DNA from: Amycolatopsis saalfeldensis
GTDB taxonomy: Bacteria; Actinomycetota; Actinomycetes; Mycobacteriales; Pseudonocardiaceae
Assembly (NCBI RefSeq): GCF_900110575.1
Contig: NZ_FOEF01000009.1
Span: 124,001 to 188,000 of the forward strand
Reading direction: 5' to 3'
DNA: 64,000 bases
In this document: one piece after another, positions 43,977-53,567 of the stretch
Layout: each line of letters starts with the position of its first letter
Numbering within the stretch: position 1 is the stretch's first letter
Position numbers and translations under genes: made by a program
Notes under the pieces: generated by a model
Told to the model about the DNA's origin: nothing
Databases searched by the model: none
The model's input: the letters and a program-made list of their open reading frames with translations, nothing else

Positions 43977-44765
43977 TCAGGTCAGCTTCGTCGTCCGGGT
44001 CGCCAAGGCGCCCGCCGCCACGGCCCACACCACGAGCACGGCCAGTGGACCCACCGCGAAGTGCCCGTCCACCAACGCCGAGCGCAGGCCTTCCGCGAGC
44101 GCGCCGGAGGGCAGCAGCGAGACGACCACGCCCAGCCCGGACGGCAGCGCCGAGGGGGCGAGCAGGATGCCGCCCGCGAGCAGCAGCACGAACCAGACGA
44201 TGTTGGCCAGCGCCAGCACCGCTTCCGCGCGCAGCGCGCCGCCGAGCAGGACGCCGAGCGCGCCGAACGCCAGGGTGCCGACGATCAGGAGCGCCACGGC
44301 CGCCGCGAGGCCCGCCGCCGACGGGGACCAGCCCAGCAGCGCCGCCACCACGCCGATCACCACGGCCTGCAGCACGACGACCACCAGCGCGGCCACCACC
44401 CGGCCGGCCACGAGCAGCCAGCGGGGCAGCGCGGTGGCCGAAAGCCGCTTCAGCACGCCGTACCGCCGGTCGAAGCCGAGCGCGATGGCCTGGCCGGTGA
44501 AGGCCGACGACATCACGGCCAGCGCGAAGATCCGCGGCGTGATCCAGTCCACTTTGGACGCCGAGCCGAGCTGGCTCGCGGGCAGCACGTCCAGCAGGCT
44601 CAGCCCGATCAGCAGCGCGAGCGGGATGATCAACGTCAGCAGCAGCTGTTCGCCGTGGCGCAGCGTCAATCCGGCCTCGACCCGTGCGTGCGTGCGCAGC
44701 ATCTTGCCGAGCGAGCCGCGGCCGGGCGCCGGGGTGAAAGTCCCCGCGGGGAACGGAGTGCTCAT
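43977..44765 (-). CDS. ABC transporter permease (ABC-2 type)
   Basis: A 262-residue integral membrane protein with about six helices. It includes the cytosolic segment F-D-R-R-Y-G-V-L-K-R-L-S-A-T-A-L-P that contacts the ATPase in ABC-2 exporters. It matches the permease encoded beside mptB and suf in mycobacteria (Rv1457c region). Substrate unknown; drug or lipid export is usual for this class. The four-base overlap with the upstream ATPase gene indicates one transporter. Confidence 0.88.
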   Translation of the reverse strand: MSTPFPAGTFTPAPGRGSLGKMLRTHARVEAGLTLRHGEQLLLTLIIPLALLIGLSLLDVLPASQLGSASKVDWITPRIFALAVMSSAFTGQAIALGFDRRYGVLKRLSATALPRWLLVAGRVVAALVVVVLQAVVIGVVAALLGWSPSAAGLAAAVALLIVGTLAFGALGVLLGGALRAEAVLALANIVWFVLLLAGGILLAPSALPSGLGVVVSLLPSGALAEGLRSALVDGHFAVGPLAVLVVWAVAAGALATRTTKLT

Positions 44766-45688
44766 GCCCGCAGCTCCCGTCCGGTCAGCTCGAGGAAGAC
44801 CTCTTCCAGCGTGCGCCGCCCCACCTGGAGCTGTTCGGGCAGCACGCCCTGCTGCGCGCACCACGCCGTGACGGCCGACACCACCTGCGGGTCGACCGCG
44901 CCCTCGACGAGGTACGCGCCCGGCGCGGTCTCGCTGACCCGGTAGCCCTCCGGCAGCGCGGCGGCGAGCAAGCCGGTGTCCAGCCGGGTCCGGGCGCGGA
45001 ACCGCAGCTGCGCGGCCTCGCCCGATTCCAGCGTGAGCGCGTGCGGGGAGCCCTCGACGACGACCTTGCCGTGGTCCACGATCACCACCTGGTCGGCCAG
45101 CGCCTCCGCCTCCTCCATCAGGTGGGTGGTGAGCAGCACGCTCACGCCGTCGGCGCGCAGCGCGGCCAGCAGCTCCCAGACCAGGCGGCGCGCCTGCGGG
45201 TCCATGCCGGCCGTCGGCTCGTCGAGGAAAACCAGCTCGGGGCGCCCGATCAGCGCGCAGGCCAGTGAAAGCCGCTGCTGCTGGCCGCCGGAGAGGCGCT
45301 TGAACGGGGTCCGCCGCGCCGCCGCCAGGCCGAGCACGTCGAGCAGCCAGGCGGGGTCCAGCGGGTTCGCCGCGCACGAGGCGACGAGCGCGAGCATCTC
45401 GTCCGCCCGGACCCCGGGGTACGCGCCACCGCCCTGCGGCATGATGCCGACGCGTGGGCGCAAGGCCGCGCTGTCCTTCACCGGGTCGAGCCCGAGCACG
45501 CGCACTTTTCCCTTGTCAGGCCTGCGGAAGCCCTCGCAGATCTCGACGGTGGTGGTCTTGCCGGCGCCGTTCGGGCCGAGCAGGGCCAGCAGGCAGCCGC
45601 GCTCCATGCGCAGGTCGAGCCCGTCGACGGCGGTGGTGGAGCCGTAGGTCTTCACCAGGCCGGTGAGCTCGACGGCGGGGTTGTTCAC
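44762..45688 (-). CDS. ABC transporter ATP-binding protein
   Basis: A 308-residue ATPase of the DrrA/CcmA type. Walker A G-P-N-G-A-G-K-T lies near 38-45, the signature L-S-G-G-Q-Q-Q-R near 137, Walker B L-V-F-L-D-E-P-T-A-G near 158 and the H-loop T-T-H near 192. A C-terminal extension of about 80 residues is usual for this group. GTG start at 45688. It pairs with the permease downstream, and the two follow mptB in the same direction after six bases. Confidence 0.93.
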   Translation of the reverse strand: MNNPAVELTGLVKTYGSTTAVDGLDLRMERGCLLALLGPNGAGKTTTVEICEGFRRPDKGKVRVLGLDPVKDSAALRPRVGIMPQGGGAYPGVRADEMLALVASCAANPLDPAWLLDVLGLAAARRTPFKRLSGGQQQRLSLACALIGRPELVFLDEPTAGMDPQARRLVWELLAALRADGVSVLLTTHLMEEAEALADQVVIVDHGKVVVEGSPHALTLESGEAAQLRFRARTRLDTGLLAAALPEGYRVSETAPGAYLVEGAVDPQVVSAVTAWCAQQGVLPEQLQVGRRTLEEVFLELTGRELRA

Positions 45689-45694
45689 AACGGC

Positions 45695-47365
45695 TCACGA
45701 TACGACGTCGGCCAGCGCCTTCGGTTCCGGGGACGTCCTGGACAGCAGGAGCGGGGAGAGCCGGTACACCACGGCGACGCCGCCGAGGGTCACCAGCGCC
45801 GCGGCGCCGTAGGCCCACGGCAGGATGTAGGCATGCCCGTCGAAGGCGCTGCCGGTGGGGGGCAGCAGGAACGGCAGCCCGGCGCTGACCACCGTCGCGG
45901 CGGTCCGGAACCGGGAGGTGCCGGCGGCCGCGGCCAGCGGGATCACCGCCCACAGCACGTACCAGGGCTGGAGGCTGATCTGCAGGATCATCGCCGCGCC
46001 CAGCCCCACGCCGAGGCCGATGATCGGCCGGTAGCGCCATTTGAAGCTGGCCCACAGGAACTTGAAGGTGACCGCGGCGGTGGCCACGTAGCCGAGCACG
46101 CCGATGATCGGCACCAGCGCGTTGGTGTGGTTGCCGAGGCCGAGCGCGATGCCGAGCACCCCGGCCAGGTTCGCGAGCTCGGCGGTGGGGGAGATCCAGG
46201 ACCGCACGAGCCCCGGCGTGGCCAGCGTCGTGCCGACCCAGCCGAAGCCGAGCCCCGTGCCGTAGCAGACCGCGACGAGCACCACGCCGAACAGCAGCGC
46301 CATCGGGACGCCCGCCCACACCAGGTCCTTCAGCCGGCCGTGCCAGCGGCGCGCCACCATCACCGCGAAGAACGGCAACGCCAGCAGCGCGGGCACCTTG
46401 ATCGAGGCGCCGAGGGTGATGATCGTGACGCCGAGCGCGATGAACAGCAGCTCCCCGCGCGCCAGCGGCGGCGGGCTGTCGCCCTTGACCCGCACCGGCA
46501 GCCGGCGGATGCCGACCTCCAGCCCGGCCACCATCAGGCCGATCGCCAGCGAGTCGTTGTGGGCGCCCGCCACGAAATGGAAGATCAGCAACGGGTTCGC
46601 CGCGCCGAGCCACAGCGCGGTGACCGGCTGCACGCCGAACCGGCGGGCCAGCCGCGGCACCGCCCACACGATCAGCACCACGCCCACCAGTGCCAGCGCG
46701 CGCTGCAGCAGCACCCCGACCACGATGTCGTTGCCGCCGACCGGGGCGAGCCAGCCGCCGAGCCGCAGCAACAGCGGGCCGTACGGCGCGGGGGTGTCGC
46801 GCCACATGTTCGACACGCCCGCGGTGAGCGGGTCGGCGATGCCCAGCGCCGGCGCCGGGCCCAGCTGGTACGGGTCCATGCCGCGGTGCACGATTTCGCT
46901 CTGCGCCAGGTAGCTGTAGACGTCGCGGGAGAACAGCGGCGGGATAAGCAGCAGCGGCGCGACCCACATGGCGATGGTGCGGGCGAGCTGGCCCTGCGTC
47001 GCCAGCCGCGCGCTGGCCGGCCGGGCGAAGCGGCCGAGCATCAGCCAGCTGAGCACCAGGATGCCCATGCCGGAGAAGGCGATGGCGAGCGAGACCGACG
47101 GGATCCGGGTGAACAGCCGCAGCACCGGGATGTTCTGCACCGGGTTGATCACCGGGGCGGCGCCGGCGCCGAGCGAGCCCAGCGCGAGGAACAGCGAGCC
47201 GACCGTGCCGAACCGGCGGACCACGTCCAGACCGCGGTGTTCGGCCTGGTCGAGGGGCTGCGGCTCGTGCGGGCGGACGGGCGAAGGAGGCGCCACGGTC
47301 GTCGCCGTGTCGCCCGCTACGCCCACTTCCGGGTCCCGCTGCACGGGTTGTTCGCCGACTGCCAC
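45695..47365 (-). CDS. mptB: Polyprenol-phosphate-mannose alpha-1,6-mannosyltransferase MptB
   Basis: A 556-residue GT-C glycosyltransferase with about 12-13 membrane helices. The first extracellular loop has the conserved F-S-R-D-V-Y-S-Y-L motif carrying the catalytic acid. Further loops include N-P-Y-like segments and Q-P-W-Y near the C terminus. In mycobacteria and corynebacteria MptB extends the alpha-1,6-mannan backbone of lipomannan. The location beside sufR copies Rv1459c-Rv1460. It starts with GTG at 47365 and is divergent from sufR with 96 bases between them. Confidence 0.9.
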   Translation of the reverse strand: MAVGEQPVQRDPEVGVAGDTATTVAPPSPVRPHEPQPLDQAEHRGLDVVRRFGTVGSLFLALGSLGAGAAPVINPVQNIPVLRLFTRIPSVSLAIAFSGMGILVLSWLMLGRFARPASARLATQGQLARTIAMWVAPLLLIPPLFSRDVYSYLAQSEIVHRGMDPYQLGPAPALGIADPLTAGVSNMWRDTPAPYGPLLLRLGGWLAPVGGNDIVVGVLLQRALALVGVVLIVWAVPRLARRFGVQPVTALWLGAANPLLIFHFVAGAHNDSLAIGLMVAGLEVGIRRLPVRVKGDSPPPLARGELLFIALGVTIITLGASIKVPALLALPFFAVMVARRWHGRLKDLVWAGVPMALLFGVVLVAVCYGTGLGFGWVGTTLATPGLVRSWISPTAELANLAGVLGIALGLGNHTNALVPIIGVLGYVATAAVTFKFLWASFKWRYRPIIGLGVGLGAAMILQISLQPWYVLWAVIPLAAAAGTSRFRTAATVVSAGLPFLLPPTGSAFDGHAYILPWAYGAAALVTLGGVAVVYRLSPLLLSRTSPEPKALADVVS

Positions 47366-47450
47366 GCTTGGAAGGGTATCGAGTCGCCCTCACGGGTGAT
47401 GCGGGTCACTGGCGGACGCCCCGCCTTTGCCCGTGGCGGGGAAATAAGAC

Positions 47451-47465
47451 ACACTTGTGTTGTGA
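47451..47465. promoter_or_regulatory. SufR operator overlapping the sufR start codon
   Basis: ACACT-TGTGT-TGTGA matches the ACACT-N5-TGTGA site described for M. tuberculosis SufR. The right arm contains the GTG start of sufR (47462). Binding here would block transcription start of a leaderless message and possibly translation. Confidence 0.75.
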
Positions 47466-48325
47466 AAAAGAACGGGACCCCGGACGAGGTGGGCGGCGAC
47501 GAGCCGCGTGCCGCGTCCGTCGGCGTTCCCGTGCAGGTCAGCGCCGTGAACGCGGCCGAGGGCCGGACCCGCCACGAGGTGGCGCGGCTGCTGCTGGAGC
47601 AGGGCCCGATGACCGCGGCGGTCGTCGCGGAGCAACTCGGGATCAGCCCGACGGCGGTACGCCGGCACCTGGACGCGCTGGTGGCCGACGGCGAGGCGGA
47701 GACCCGGGACGCGTCCCGCCGGGAGCCGCGCGGCCGCGGCCGGCCCGCCAAGCTCTTCCTGCTCACCGAGCCGGGCCGGGCCCGGTTCGGCCACGCCTAC
47801 GACGACCTCGCCGTGTCGGCCATCCGCTTCCTCGCCGAGCACGCGGGGCCGGACGCCGTGCGCGCCTTCGCCGAGAGCCGGGTCGAGGCCCTTGTCGGCC
47901 CGCACAAGCCGGCGATCACCGGATCCGGTGACCCGGTGATCCGCGCCGAGGCCCTGGCGACCGCCCTGACCAGGGAGGGCTACGCTGCGTCGACCCGTCA
48001 GGTCGGTGCCCCGGGCGGCCCCGGCCACAACGTCGGAGCGCAGCTCTGCCAGCACCACTGCCCGGTCGCGCACGTGGCCGCGGAGTTCCCGCAGCTGTGC
48101 GAGGCCGAGACCGAGGCGTTCGCCCGGCTGCTCGGCACCCACGTGCAGCGGCTGGCGACGATCGCACGCGGCGACAACGCGTGCACCACACACGTACCCG
48201 TCACCGCGACGGGTATCCCGGCCCATCCCGAGCCGGACAGCACCAGGCCCACCGAGGCGGAAGCGGCGACGCCGCCGCCTCAGGGGCGCACAGCACGGAT
48301 CCCGAATGGAGGGAAACCCGCATGA
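47462..48325 (+). CDS. sufR: Iron-sulfur cluster-sensing repressor SufR
   Basis: A 287-residue ArsR/DeoR-like winged-helix repressor. The DNA-binding domain has M-T-A-A-V-V-A-E-Q-L-G-I-S-P-T-A-V-R-R-H-L near residues 50-70. The C-terminal half carries the cluster ligands: C-Q-H-H-C-P-V-A-H, then P-Q-L-C near 218 and a last Cys near 241. Holo-SufR represses the suf operon; loss of the cluster under iron limitation or oxidative stress releases it. The GTG at 47462 lies within its own operator. It overlaps sufB by four bases. Confidence 0.93.
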   Translation: MKKNGTPDEVGGDEPRAASVGVPVQVSAVNAAEGRTRHEVARLLLEQGPMTAAVVAEQLGISPTAVRRHLDALVADGEAETRDASRREPRGRGRPAKLFLLTEPGRARFGHAYDDLAVSAIRFLAEHAGPDAVRAFAESRVEALVGPHKPAITGSGDPVIRAEALATALTREGYAASTRQVGAPGGPGHNVGAQLCQHHCPVAHVAAEFPQLCEAETEAFARLLGTHVQRLATIARGDNACTTHVPVTATGIPAHPEPDSTRPTEAEAATPPPQGRTARIPNGGKPA

Positions 48326-49770
48326 CTGCCGCTGCCGAGCAGCGCACTCCCACCACCGCGCCACTGAGCCAGGAAGAGACCATCGAGTCCCTTGGCAAGT
48401 ACGCGTTCGGCTGGGCCGACTCCGACGAGGCGGGCGCCAGCGCCCGTCGCGGGCTGAACGAGGACGTCGTCACCGACATCTCCTCGAAGAAGTCCGAGCC
48501 GGAGTGGATGCGCGACGCCCGCTTGAAGGCGCTCAAGCTCTTCGAGCTGAAGCCGATGCCCAACTGGGGCGCCGACCTCACCGGGATCGACTTCGACAAC
48601 ATCAAGTACTTCGTGCGCTCCAGCGAGAAGCAGGCCACCAGCTGGGAAGAGCTGCCCGAGGACATCAAGAACACCTACGACAAGCTCGGCATCCCCGAGG
48701 CGGAGAAGCAGCGCCTCGTGGCCGGCGTCGCGGCGCAGTACGAGTCCGAGGTCGTCTACCACTCCATCCGCGAGGACCTGGAGTCCCAGGGCGTCCTGTT
48801 CCTGGACACCGACACCGCGCTCAAGACGCACCCGGAGCTGTTCGAGGAGTACTTCGGCTCGGTGATCCCGGCCGGGGACAACAAGTTCTCCGCGCTGAAC
48901 ACGGCGGTGTGGTCCGGCGGCTCGTTCATCTACGTGCCCAAGGGCGTCAAGGTGGACATCCCGCTGCAGGCCTACTTCCGGATCAACACCGAGAACATGG
49001 GCCAGTTCGAGCGCACCCTGATCATCGTCGACGAAGACGCCTACGTGCACTACGTCGAGGGCTGCACCGCGCCGATCTACCAGTCCGACTCGCTGCACTC
49101 CGCGGTCGTCGAGATCATCGTGAAGAAGGGCGGCCGCTGCCGCTACACGACGATCCAGAACTGGTCGAACAACGTCTACAACCTGGTCACCAAGCGCGCC
49201 AAGTGCGAAGAGGGCGCGACCATGGAGTGGATCGACGGCAACATCGGCTCCAAGGTGACCATGAAGTACCCGTCGGTCTTCCTGATGGGCGAGCACGCCA
49301 AGGGCGAAGTCCTCTCGGTCGCTTTCGCGGGCGAGGGCCAGCACCAGGACGCGGGCGCCAAGATGGAGCACCTCGCGCCGCACACCTCCTCGACCATCGT
49401 GTCGAAGTCGGTGGCGCGCGGCGGCGGCCGGACGTCCTACCGCGGCCTGGTCCGCGTCGCCAAGCGCGCGCACCACTCGCGCTCCAGCGTGGTCTGCGAC
49501 GCCCTGCTGGTGGACACGATCTCGCGCTCGGACACCTACCCGTACGTGGACATCCGCAACGACGAGGTGTCCATGGGCCACGAGGCCACGGTGTCCAAGG
49601 TCAGCGAAGAGCAGCTGTTCTACCTGATGTCGCGCGGCCTCGACGAGGCCGAGGCGATGGCGATGATCGTGCGCGGGTTCGTCGAGCCCATCGCGCGTGA
49701 GCTGCCGATGGAGTACGCGCTCGAGCTGAACCGCCTGATCGAGCTCCAGATGGAAGGGTCCGTCGGCTAG
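48322..49770 (+). CDS. sufB: Fe-S cluster assembly scaffold SufB
   Basis: A 482-residue beta-helix protein forming the SufBC2D scaffold on which new clusters are built. It has the family's I-Y-V-P-K-G-V segment near 203, the Y-V-E-G-C-T-A-P Cys region near 253, and R-G-F-V-E-P-I-A-R-E-L-P-M near the C terminus. It lacks an intein, unlike M. tuberculosis SufB (Rv1461), which carries one. The ATG overlaps the sufR stop. Confidence 0.97.
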   Translation: MTAAAEQRTPTTAPLSQEETIESLGKYAFGWADSDEAGASARRGLNEDVVTDISSKKSEPEWMRDARLKALKLFELKPMPNWGADLTGIDFDNIKYFVRSSEKQATSWEELPEDIKNTYDKLGIPEAEKQRLVAGVAAQYESEVVYHSIREDLESQGVLFLDTDTALKTHPELFEEYFGSVIPAGDNKFSALNTAVWSGGSFIYVPKGVKVDIPLQAYFRINTENMGQFERTLIIVDEDAYVHYVEGCTAPIYQSDSLHSAVVEIIVKKGGRCRYTTIQNWSNNVYNLVTKRAKCEEGATMEWIDGNIGSKVTMKYPSVFLMGEHAKGEVLSVAFAGEGQHQDAGAKMEHLAPHTSSTIVSKSVARGGGRTSYRGLVRVAKRAHHSRSSVVCDALLVDTISRSDTYPYVDIRNDEVSMGHEATVSKVSEEQLFYLMSRGLDEAEAMAMIVRGFVEPIARELPMEYALELNRLIELQMEGSVG

Positions 49771-49772
49771 TC

Positions 49773-50945
49773 ATGTCGGTTACCGAGAACAACGTTTCCG
49801 AAGCGCTGCGTGAGGGAGCCGTCGTCCCGGCGGCTTCCCGCGCGGAGCGCTTCACCTCCTACGACGTCGAGGCCTTCGAGGTCCCGGGCGGCCGTGAGGA
49901 GAACTGGCGCTTCACGCCGATGAAGCGGCTGCGCGGCCTGCACGACGGCAGCGCGCCCGCCACCGGCGAGATCACGCTGGAGACCGACACCGCCCCCGAG
50001 CTGAAGATCGAGACCGTCGGCCGCGAAGACGCGCGCCTCGGCGAGGCCGGCGTGCCGAGCGACCGGATCGCGGCGCAGGCCTACTCGTCGTTCACCAAGG
50101 CCACCGTGGTGACGGTGCCCAAGGAGACCAAGGCGTCGAAGCCGTCGGTGCTGCGCATCCACGGCCCCGGCGTCGACCAGGTCGCGTACGGGCACCTGCA
50201 GGTCCGCGCCGAGGCGTTCGCCGAAGCCGTGGTCGTGCTCGACCACGTCGGCTCCGGCACCTACGCCGACAACGTCGAGTTCGTCATCGGCGACGGCGCC
50301 AAGGTCACCGTGGTCAGCGTCCAGGACTGGGCCGACGACGCGGTGCACGTCTCCGAGCAGCACCTGAAGCTGGGCCGCGACGCGGCGCTGCGGCACACCG
50401 TGATCACCCTCGGCGGCGACCTGGTCCGCATCTCGCCGACGGCGACCTTCGCCGACAAGGGCGGCGACGTCGACATGCTGGGCGTCTACTTCGCCGACGG
50501 CGGCCAGCACCAGGAGCACCGCCTCTTCGTCGACCACGCGGTGCCGAACTGCAAGTCGCGGGTGGGCTACAAGGGCGCGCTGCAGGGTGACGGCGCGCAC
50601 TCGGTCTGGATCGGCGACGTGCTGATCCGCGCCGCCGCCGAAGCCACCGACACCTACGAGTTCAACCGCAACCTGGTGCTCACCCCGGGCGCGCGCGCGG
50701 ACTCCGTGCCGAACCTGGAGATCGAGACCGGCGAGATCGAAGGCGCCGGCCACGCGAGCGCGACGGGAAGGTTCGACGACGAGCAGTTGTTCTACCTCCA
50801 GTCGCGCGGGATCGCCGAAGAAGCCGCCCGGCGCTTGGTCGTGCGCGGGTTCTTCCACGAGATCCTGGTGAAGATCGACGTCCCCGAGGTGCGCGAGCGC
50901 CTCGAAGCCGCGATCGAGGCCGAGCTCGAAGCCGTTGGCGCCTGA
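49773..50945 (+). CDS. sufD: Fe-S cluster assembly protein SufD
   Basis: A 390-residue SufB paralogue. The W-R-F-T-P motif near 41-45 is typical. The conserved C-terminal segment L-F-Y-L-Q-S-R-G-I near residue 336 and the final helix contact SufC. It forms the heterodimer partner of SufB in the scaffold. It starts two bases after the sufB stop. Confidence 0.96.
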   Translation: MSVTENNVSEALREGAVVPAASRAERFTSYDVEAFEVPGGREENWRFTPMKRLRGLHDGSAPATGEITLETDTAPELKIETVGREDARLGEAGVPSDRIAAQAYSSFTKATVVTVPKETKASKPSVLRIHGPGVDQVAYGHLQVRAEAFAEAVVVLDHVGSGTYADNVEFVIGDGAKVTVVSVQDWADDAVHVSEQHLKLGRDAALRHTVITLGGDLVRISPTATFADKGGDVDMLGVYFADGGQHQEHRLFVDHAVPNCKSRVGYKGALQGDGAHSVWIGDVLIRAAAEATDTYEFNRNLVLTPGARADSVPNLEIETGEIEGAGHASATGRFDDEQLFYLQSRGIAEEAARRLVVRGFFHEILVKIDVPEVRERLEAAIEAELEAVGA

Positions 50946-50972
50946 CCGCTCTCTGACTTAGGAAACGAAGAA

Positions 50973-51743
50973 ATGGCTACCCTGGAAATCAAGGACCTGC
51001 ACGCCTCGGTCGAGACCGACGAGGGCGCCAAGGAGATCCTCAAGGGCGTGAACCTGACGATCAAGTCGGGCGAGACCCACGCGATCATGGGCCCGAACGG
51101 CTCCGGCAAGTCCACCTTGTCGTACGCGATCGCCGGCCACCCGAAGTACCGGGTGACCTCCGGCGAGGTGCTGCTGGACGGCGAGAACGTGCTCGAGATG
51201 AGCGTCGACGAGCGCGCCCGCGCGGGCCTGTTCCTCGCCATGCAGTACCCGGTCGAGGTGCCCGGCGTGTCGATGTCCAACTTCCTCCGCACCGCAGTCA
51301 CCGCGGTCCGTGGCGAGGCCCCCAAGCTGCGCCACTGGGTCAAGGAGGTCAAGGAGGAGATGAACAAGCTCGAGATCTCGCAGGAGTTCGCCGAGCGCTC
51401 GGTCAACGAGGGCTTCTCCGGCGGCGAGAAGAAGCGCCACGAGATCCTCCAGCTCTCGCTGCTCAAGCCGAAGTTCGCCATCCTCGACGAGACCGACTCC
51501 GGCCTCGACGTGGACGCGCTGCGCGTCGTCTCCGAGGGCGTCAACGAGTACAAGGCCTCGAGTGAGGTCGGCGTCATGCTGATCACGCACTACACCCGGA
51601 TCCTGCGGCACATCACGCCGGACTTCGTGCACGTCTTCGCCGGCGGCAAGATCGTCGAGTCGGGCGGCAAGGAGCTGGCCGACGAGCTGGAGGAGAACGG
51701 CTACGTGAAGTACGTCGGCAAGGCCGAGCCGGCCGCGATCTGA
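50973..51743 (+). CDS. sufC: Fe-S cluster assembly ATPase SufC
   Basis: A 256-residue ABC-type ATPase energising the SufBCD scaffold. Walker A G-P-N-G-S-G-K-S-T lies near 39-47, signature F-S-G-G-E-K-K-R near 148-155, and Walker B A-I-L-D-E-T-D-S-G-L-D near 170. The family-specific E-T-D after Walker B is present. Twenty-seven bases follow sufD, with an AGGAAACGAAG ribosome site. Confidence 0.97.
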   Translation: MATLEIKDLHASVETDEGAKEILKGVNLTIKSGETHAIMGPNGSGKSTLSYAIAGHPKYRVTSGEVLLDGENVLEMSVDERARAGLFLAMQYPVEVPGVSMSNFLRTAVTAVRGEAPKLRHWVKEVKEEMNKLEISQEFAERSVNEGFSGGEKKRHEILQLSLLKPKFAILDETDSGLDVDALRVVSEGVNEYKASSEVGVMLITHYTRILRHITPDFVHVFAGGKIVESGGKELADELEENGYVKYVGKAEPAAI

Positions 51744-51801
51744 CGGTTTCACCAAGCGCACCACCGAAGTTCCCGACTACACCGAGAGAGGAGTTGGCTC
51801 G

Positions 51802-53118
51802 ATGACCACCACGGCTTCGAACAGCCCGACCAACTCTGTTCCCCTTGACGTGGCGGCGCTGCGCGCCGACTTCCCCATCCTGTCCCGCACCGTGCGCGAC
51901 GGGAAACCCTTGGTGTACCTGGACTCCGGCGCGACCTCACAGCGGCCGACGCAGGTGCTCGACGCCGAGCGGCGGTTCCTCGAGACCTCGAACGCCGCCG
52001 TGCACCGCGGGGCCCACCAGCTCGCCGAGGAGGCGACCGACGCGTACGAGTCCGCCCGGGCCCGGATCGCGGAGTTCACCGGGACCTCCCCGGAGGAGCT
52101 GGTGTTCACCAAGAACGCCACCGAGGGCATCAACCTGGTGGCGTACGCGATGAGCAACGCGGCCACCGACCCCGAGAGCGCGGCCGGCCGGTTCGCCGTC
52201 GGCCCGGGTGACGAGATCGTCATCACCGAGATGGAGCACCACGCGAACCTCGTGCCCTGGCAGCAGTTGTGCCAGCGCACCGGGGCGACGCTGAAGTGGT
52301 TCAAGGTGACCCCGGAGGGCCGGCTCGACCTGTCGGACCTCGACGAGCTGATCACCCCGCGCACGAAGCTGGTCGCGTTCGCGCACCAGTCCAACGTGCT
52401 GGGCACGATCAACCCGGTCGAGCTGCTGGTGGCCAAGGCGAAGCAGGTCGGCGCGCTGACCCTGCTCGACGCCTGCCAGTCGGTCCCGCACGGGCTCTAC
52501 GGCCAGGGCGCGGTCGACCTCGGCGCGCTGGGCGTCGACTTCGCCGTGTTCTCCGGGCACAAGATGCTGGCGCCGTCCGGCATCGGCGTGCTGTACGGCC
52601 GCACCGAGCTGCTCGAGGCGATGCCGCCGTTCCTCACCGGCGGTTCGATGATCGAGCTGGTCCGGATGGAGAAGACGACGTTCGCGCCGCCGCCGCAGAA
52701 GTTCGAGGCGGGCGTGCCGATGACCTCGCAGGCCATCGGGCTCGGCGCGGCCGTGGACTACCTGTCGGCGATCGGCATGGACCGCGTCGCGGCGCACGAG
52801 CACCTGCTCACCGAGCGGGCGCTGGCCGGGATCGGCGCGATCGACGGCGTCCGGATCGTCGGGCCCACCGATCTGGCGGACCGCGGCGGCACGGTGTCGT
52901 TCGTGATCGACGGCGTGCACCCGCACGACGCCGGCCAGGTGCTCGACAGCCTGGGCATCGCGGTGCGGGTCGGCCACCACTGCGCGTGGCCGCTGCACCG
53001 GGCGTGCGGGGTGCCCGCCACCGTGCGGGCGACGTTCTACCTGTACAACACACTGTCCGAAGTGGACGCGCTCGTCGACGGGATCCGCGAGGCGCAGAAG
53101 TTCTTCGGGGTTGCCTGA
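51802..53118 (+). CDS. sufS: Cysteine desulfurase SufS
   Basis: A 438-residue class V aminotransferase-fold enzyme releasing sulfur from cysteine. The PLP lysine lies in F-S-G-H-K-M near 252. The active-site cysteine is in R-V-G-H-H-C-A-W-P near 394. It passes persulfide to SufU encoded next. GAGAGGAG precedes the ATG. The last base of its stop is the first base of sufU. Confidence 0.96.
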   Translation: MTTTASNSPTNSVPLDVAALRADFPILSRTVRDGKPLVYLDSGATSQRPTQVLDAERRFLETSNAAVHRGAHQLAEEATDAYESARARIAEFTGTSPEELVFTKNATEGINLVAYAMSNAATDPESAAGRFAVGPGDEIVITEMEHHANLVPWQQLCQRTGATLKWFKVTPEGRLDLSDLDELITPRTKLVAFAHQSNVLGTINPVELLVAKAKQVGALTLLDACQSVPHGLYGQGAVDLGALGVDFAVFSGHKMLAPSGIGVLYGRTELLEAMPPFLTGGSMIELVRMEKTTFAPPPQKFEAGVPMTSQAIGLGAAVDYLSAIGMDRVAAHEHLLTERALAGIGAIDGVRIVGPTDLADRGGTVSFVIDGVHPHDAGQVLDSLGIAVRVGHHCAWPLHRACGVPATVRATFYLYNTLSEVDALVDGIREAQKFFGVA

Positions 53119-53567
53119 TGAACCTCGAGAGCATGTACCAGGAGATCATCCTGGACCACTACAAGAACCCGCACGGGCGCGGCCTGCGCGACCCGTTCGA
53201 CGCGGAGTCGTTCCAGGTCAACCCGACCTGCGGGGACGAGGTCACGCTGCGGGTGAAGGTGGACGGCGGCAAGGTCGCCGACATCTCCTACGAGGGCCAG
53301 GGCTGCTCGATCAGCCAGGCTTCGACGTCCGTCATGACGGACCTCGTCGTGGGGCACACCGTGGAGGAGGCGTTCACCACCATGGACGCCTTCGTGGAAC
53401 TGATGCAGGGCAAGGGCAAGGTCGAGCCGGACGAGGACGTGCTGGAGGACGGGATCGCCTTCGCGGGCGTCGCCAAGTACCCGGCCCGCGTCAAGTGCGC
53501 CCTGCTCGGCTGGATGGCGTTCAAGGACGCCGTGGCCCGCACCACCACAGGAGCTGAGAAGGCATGA
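53118..53567 (+). CDS. sufU: SufU sulfur-transfer protein
   Basis: A 149-residue IscU-fold protein of the Gram-positive SufU type. The three zinc/sulfur ligands are present: N-P-T-C-G-D near 41, G-Q-G-C-S near 66, and R-V-K-C-A-L-L-G-W near 128. It takes sulfur from SufS by zinc-ligand exchange. The ATG at 53118 is coupled to the sufS stop. A four-base overlap links it to the next gene. Confidence 0.95.
   Translation: MNLESMYQEIILDHYKNPHGRGLRDPFDAESFQVNPTCGDEVTLRVKVDGGKVADISYEGQGCSISQASTSVMTDLVVGHTVEEAFTTMDAFVELMQGKGKVEPDEDVLEDGIAFAGVAKYPARVKCALLGWMAFKDAVARTTTGAEKA

Noticed and set aside
45833..48325. Long upstream extension of the sufR reading frame
   Set aside because: The extra 540 codons lie opposite mptB and are low-complexity; the natural SufR start is at 47462.
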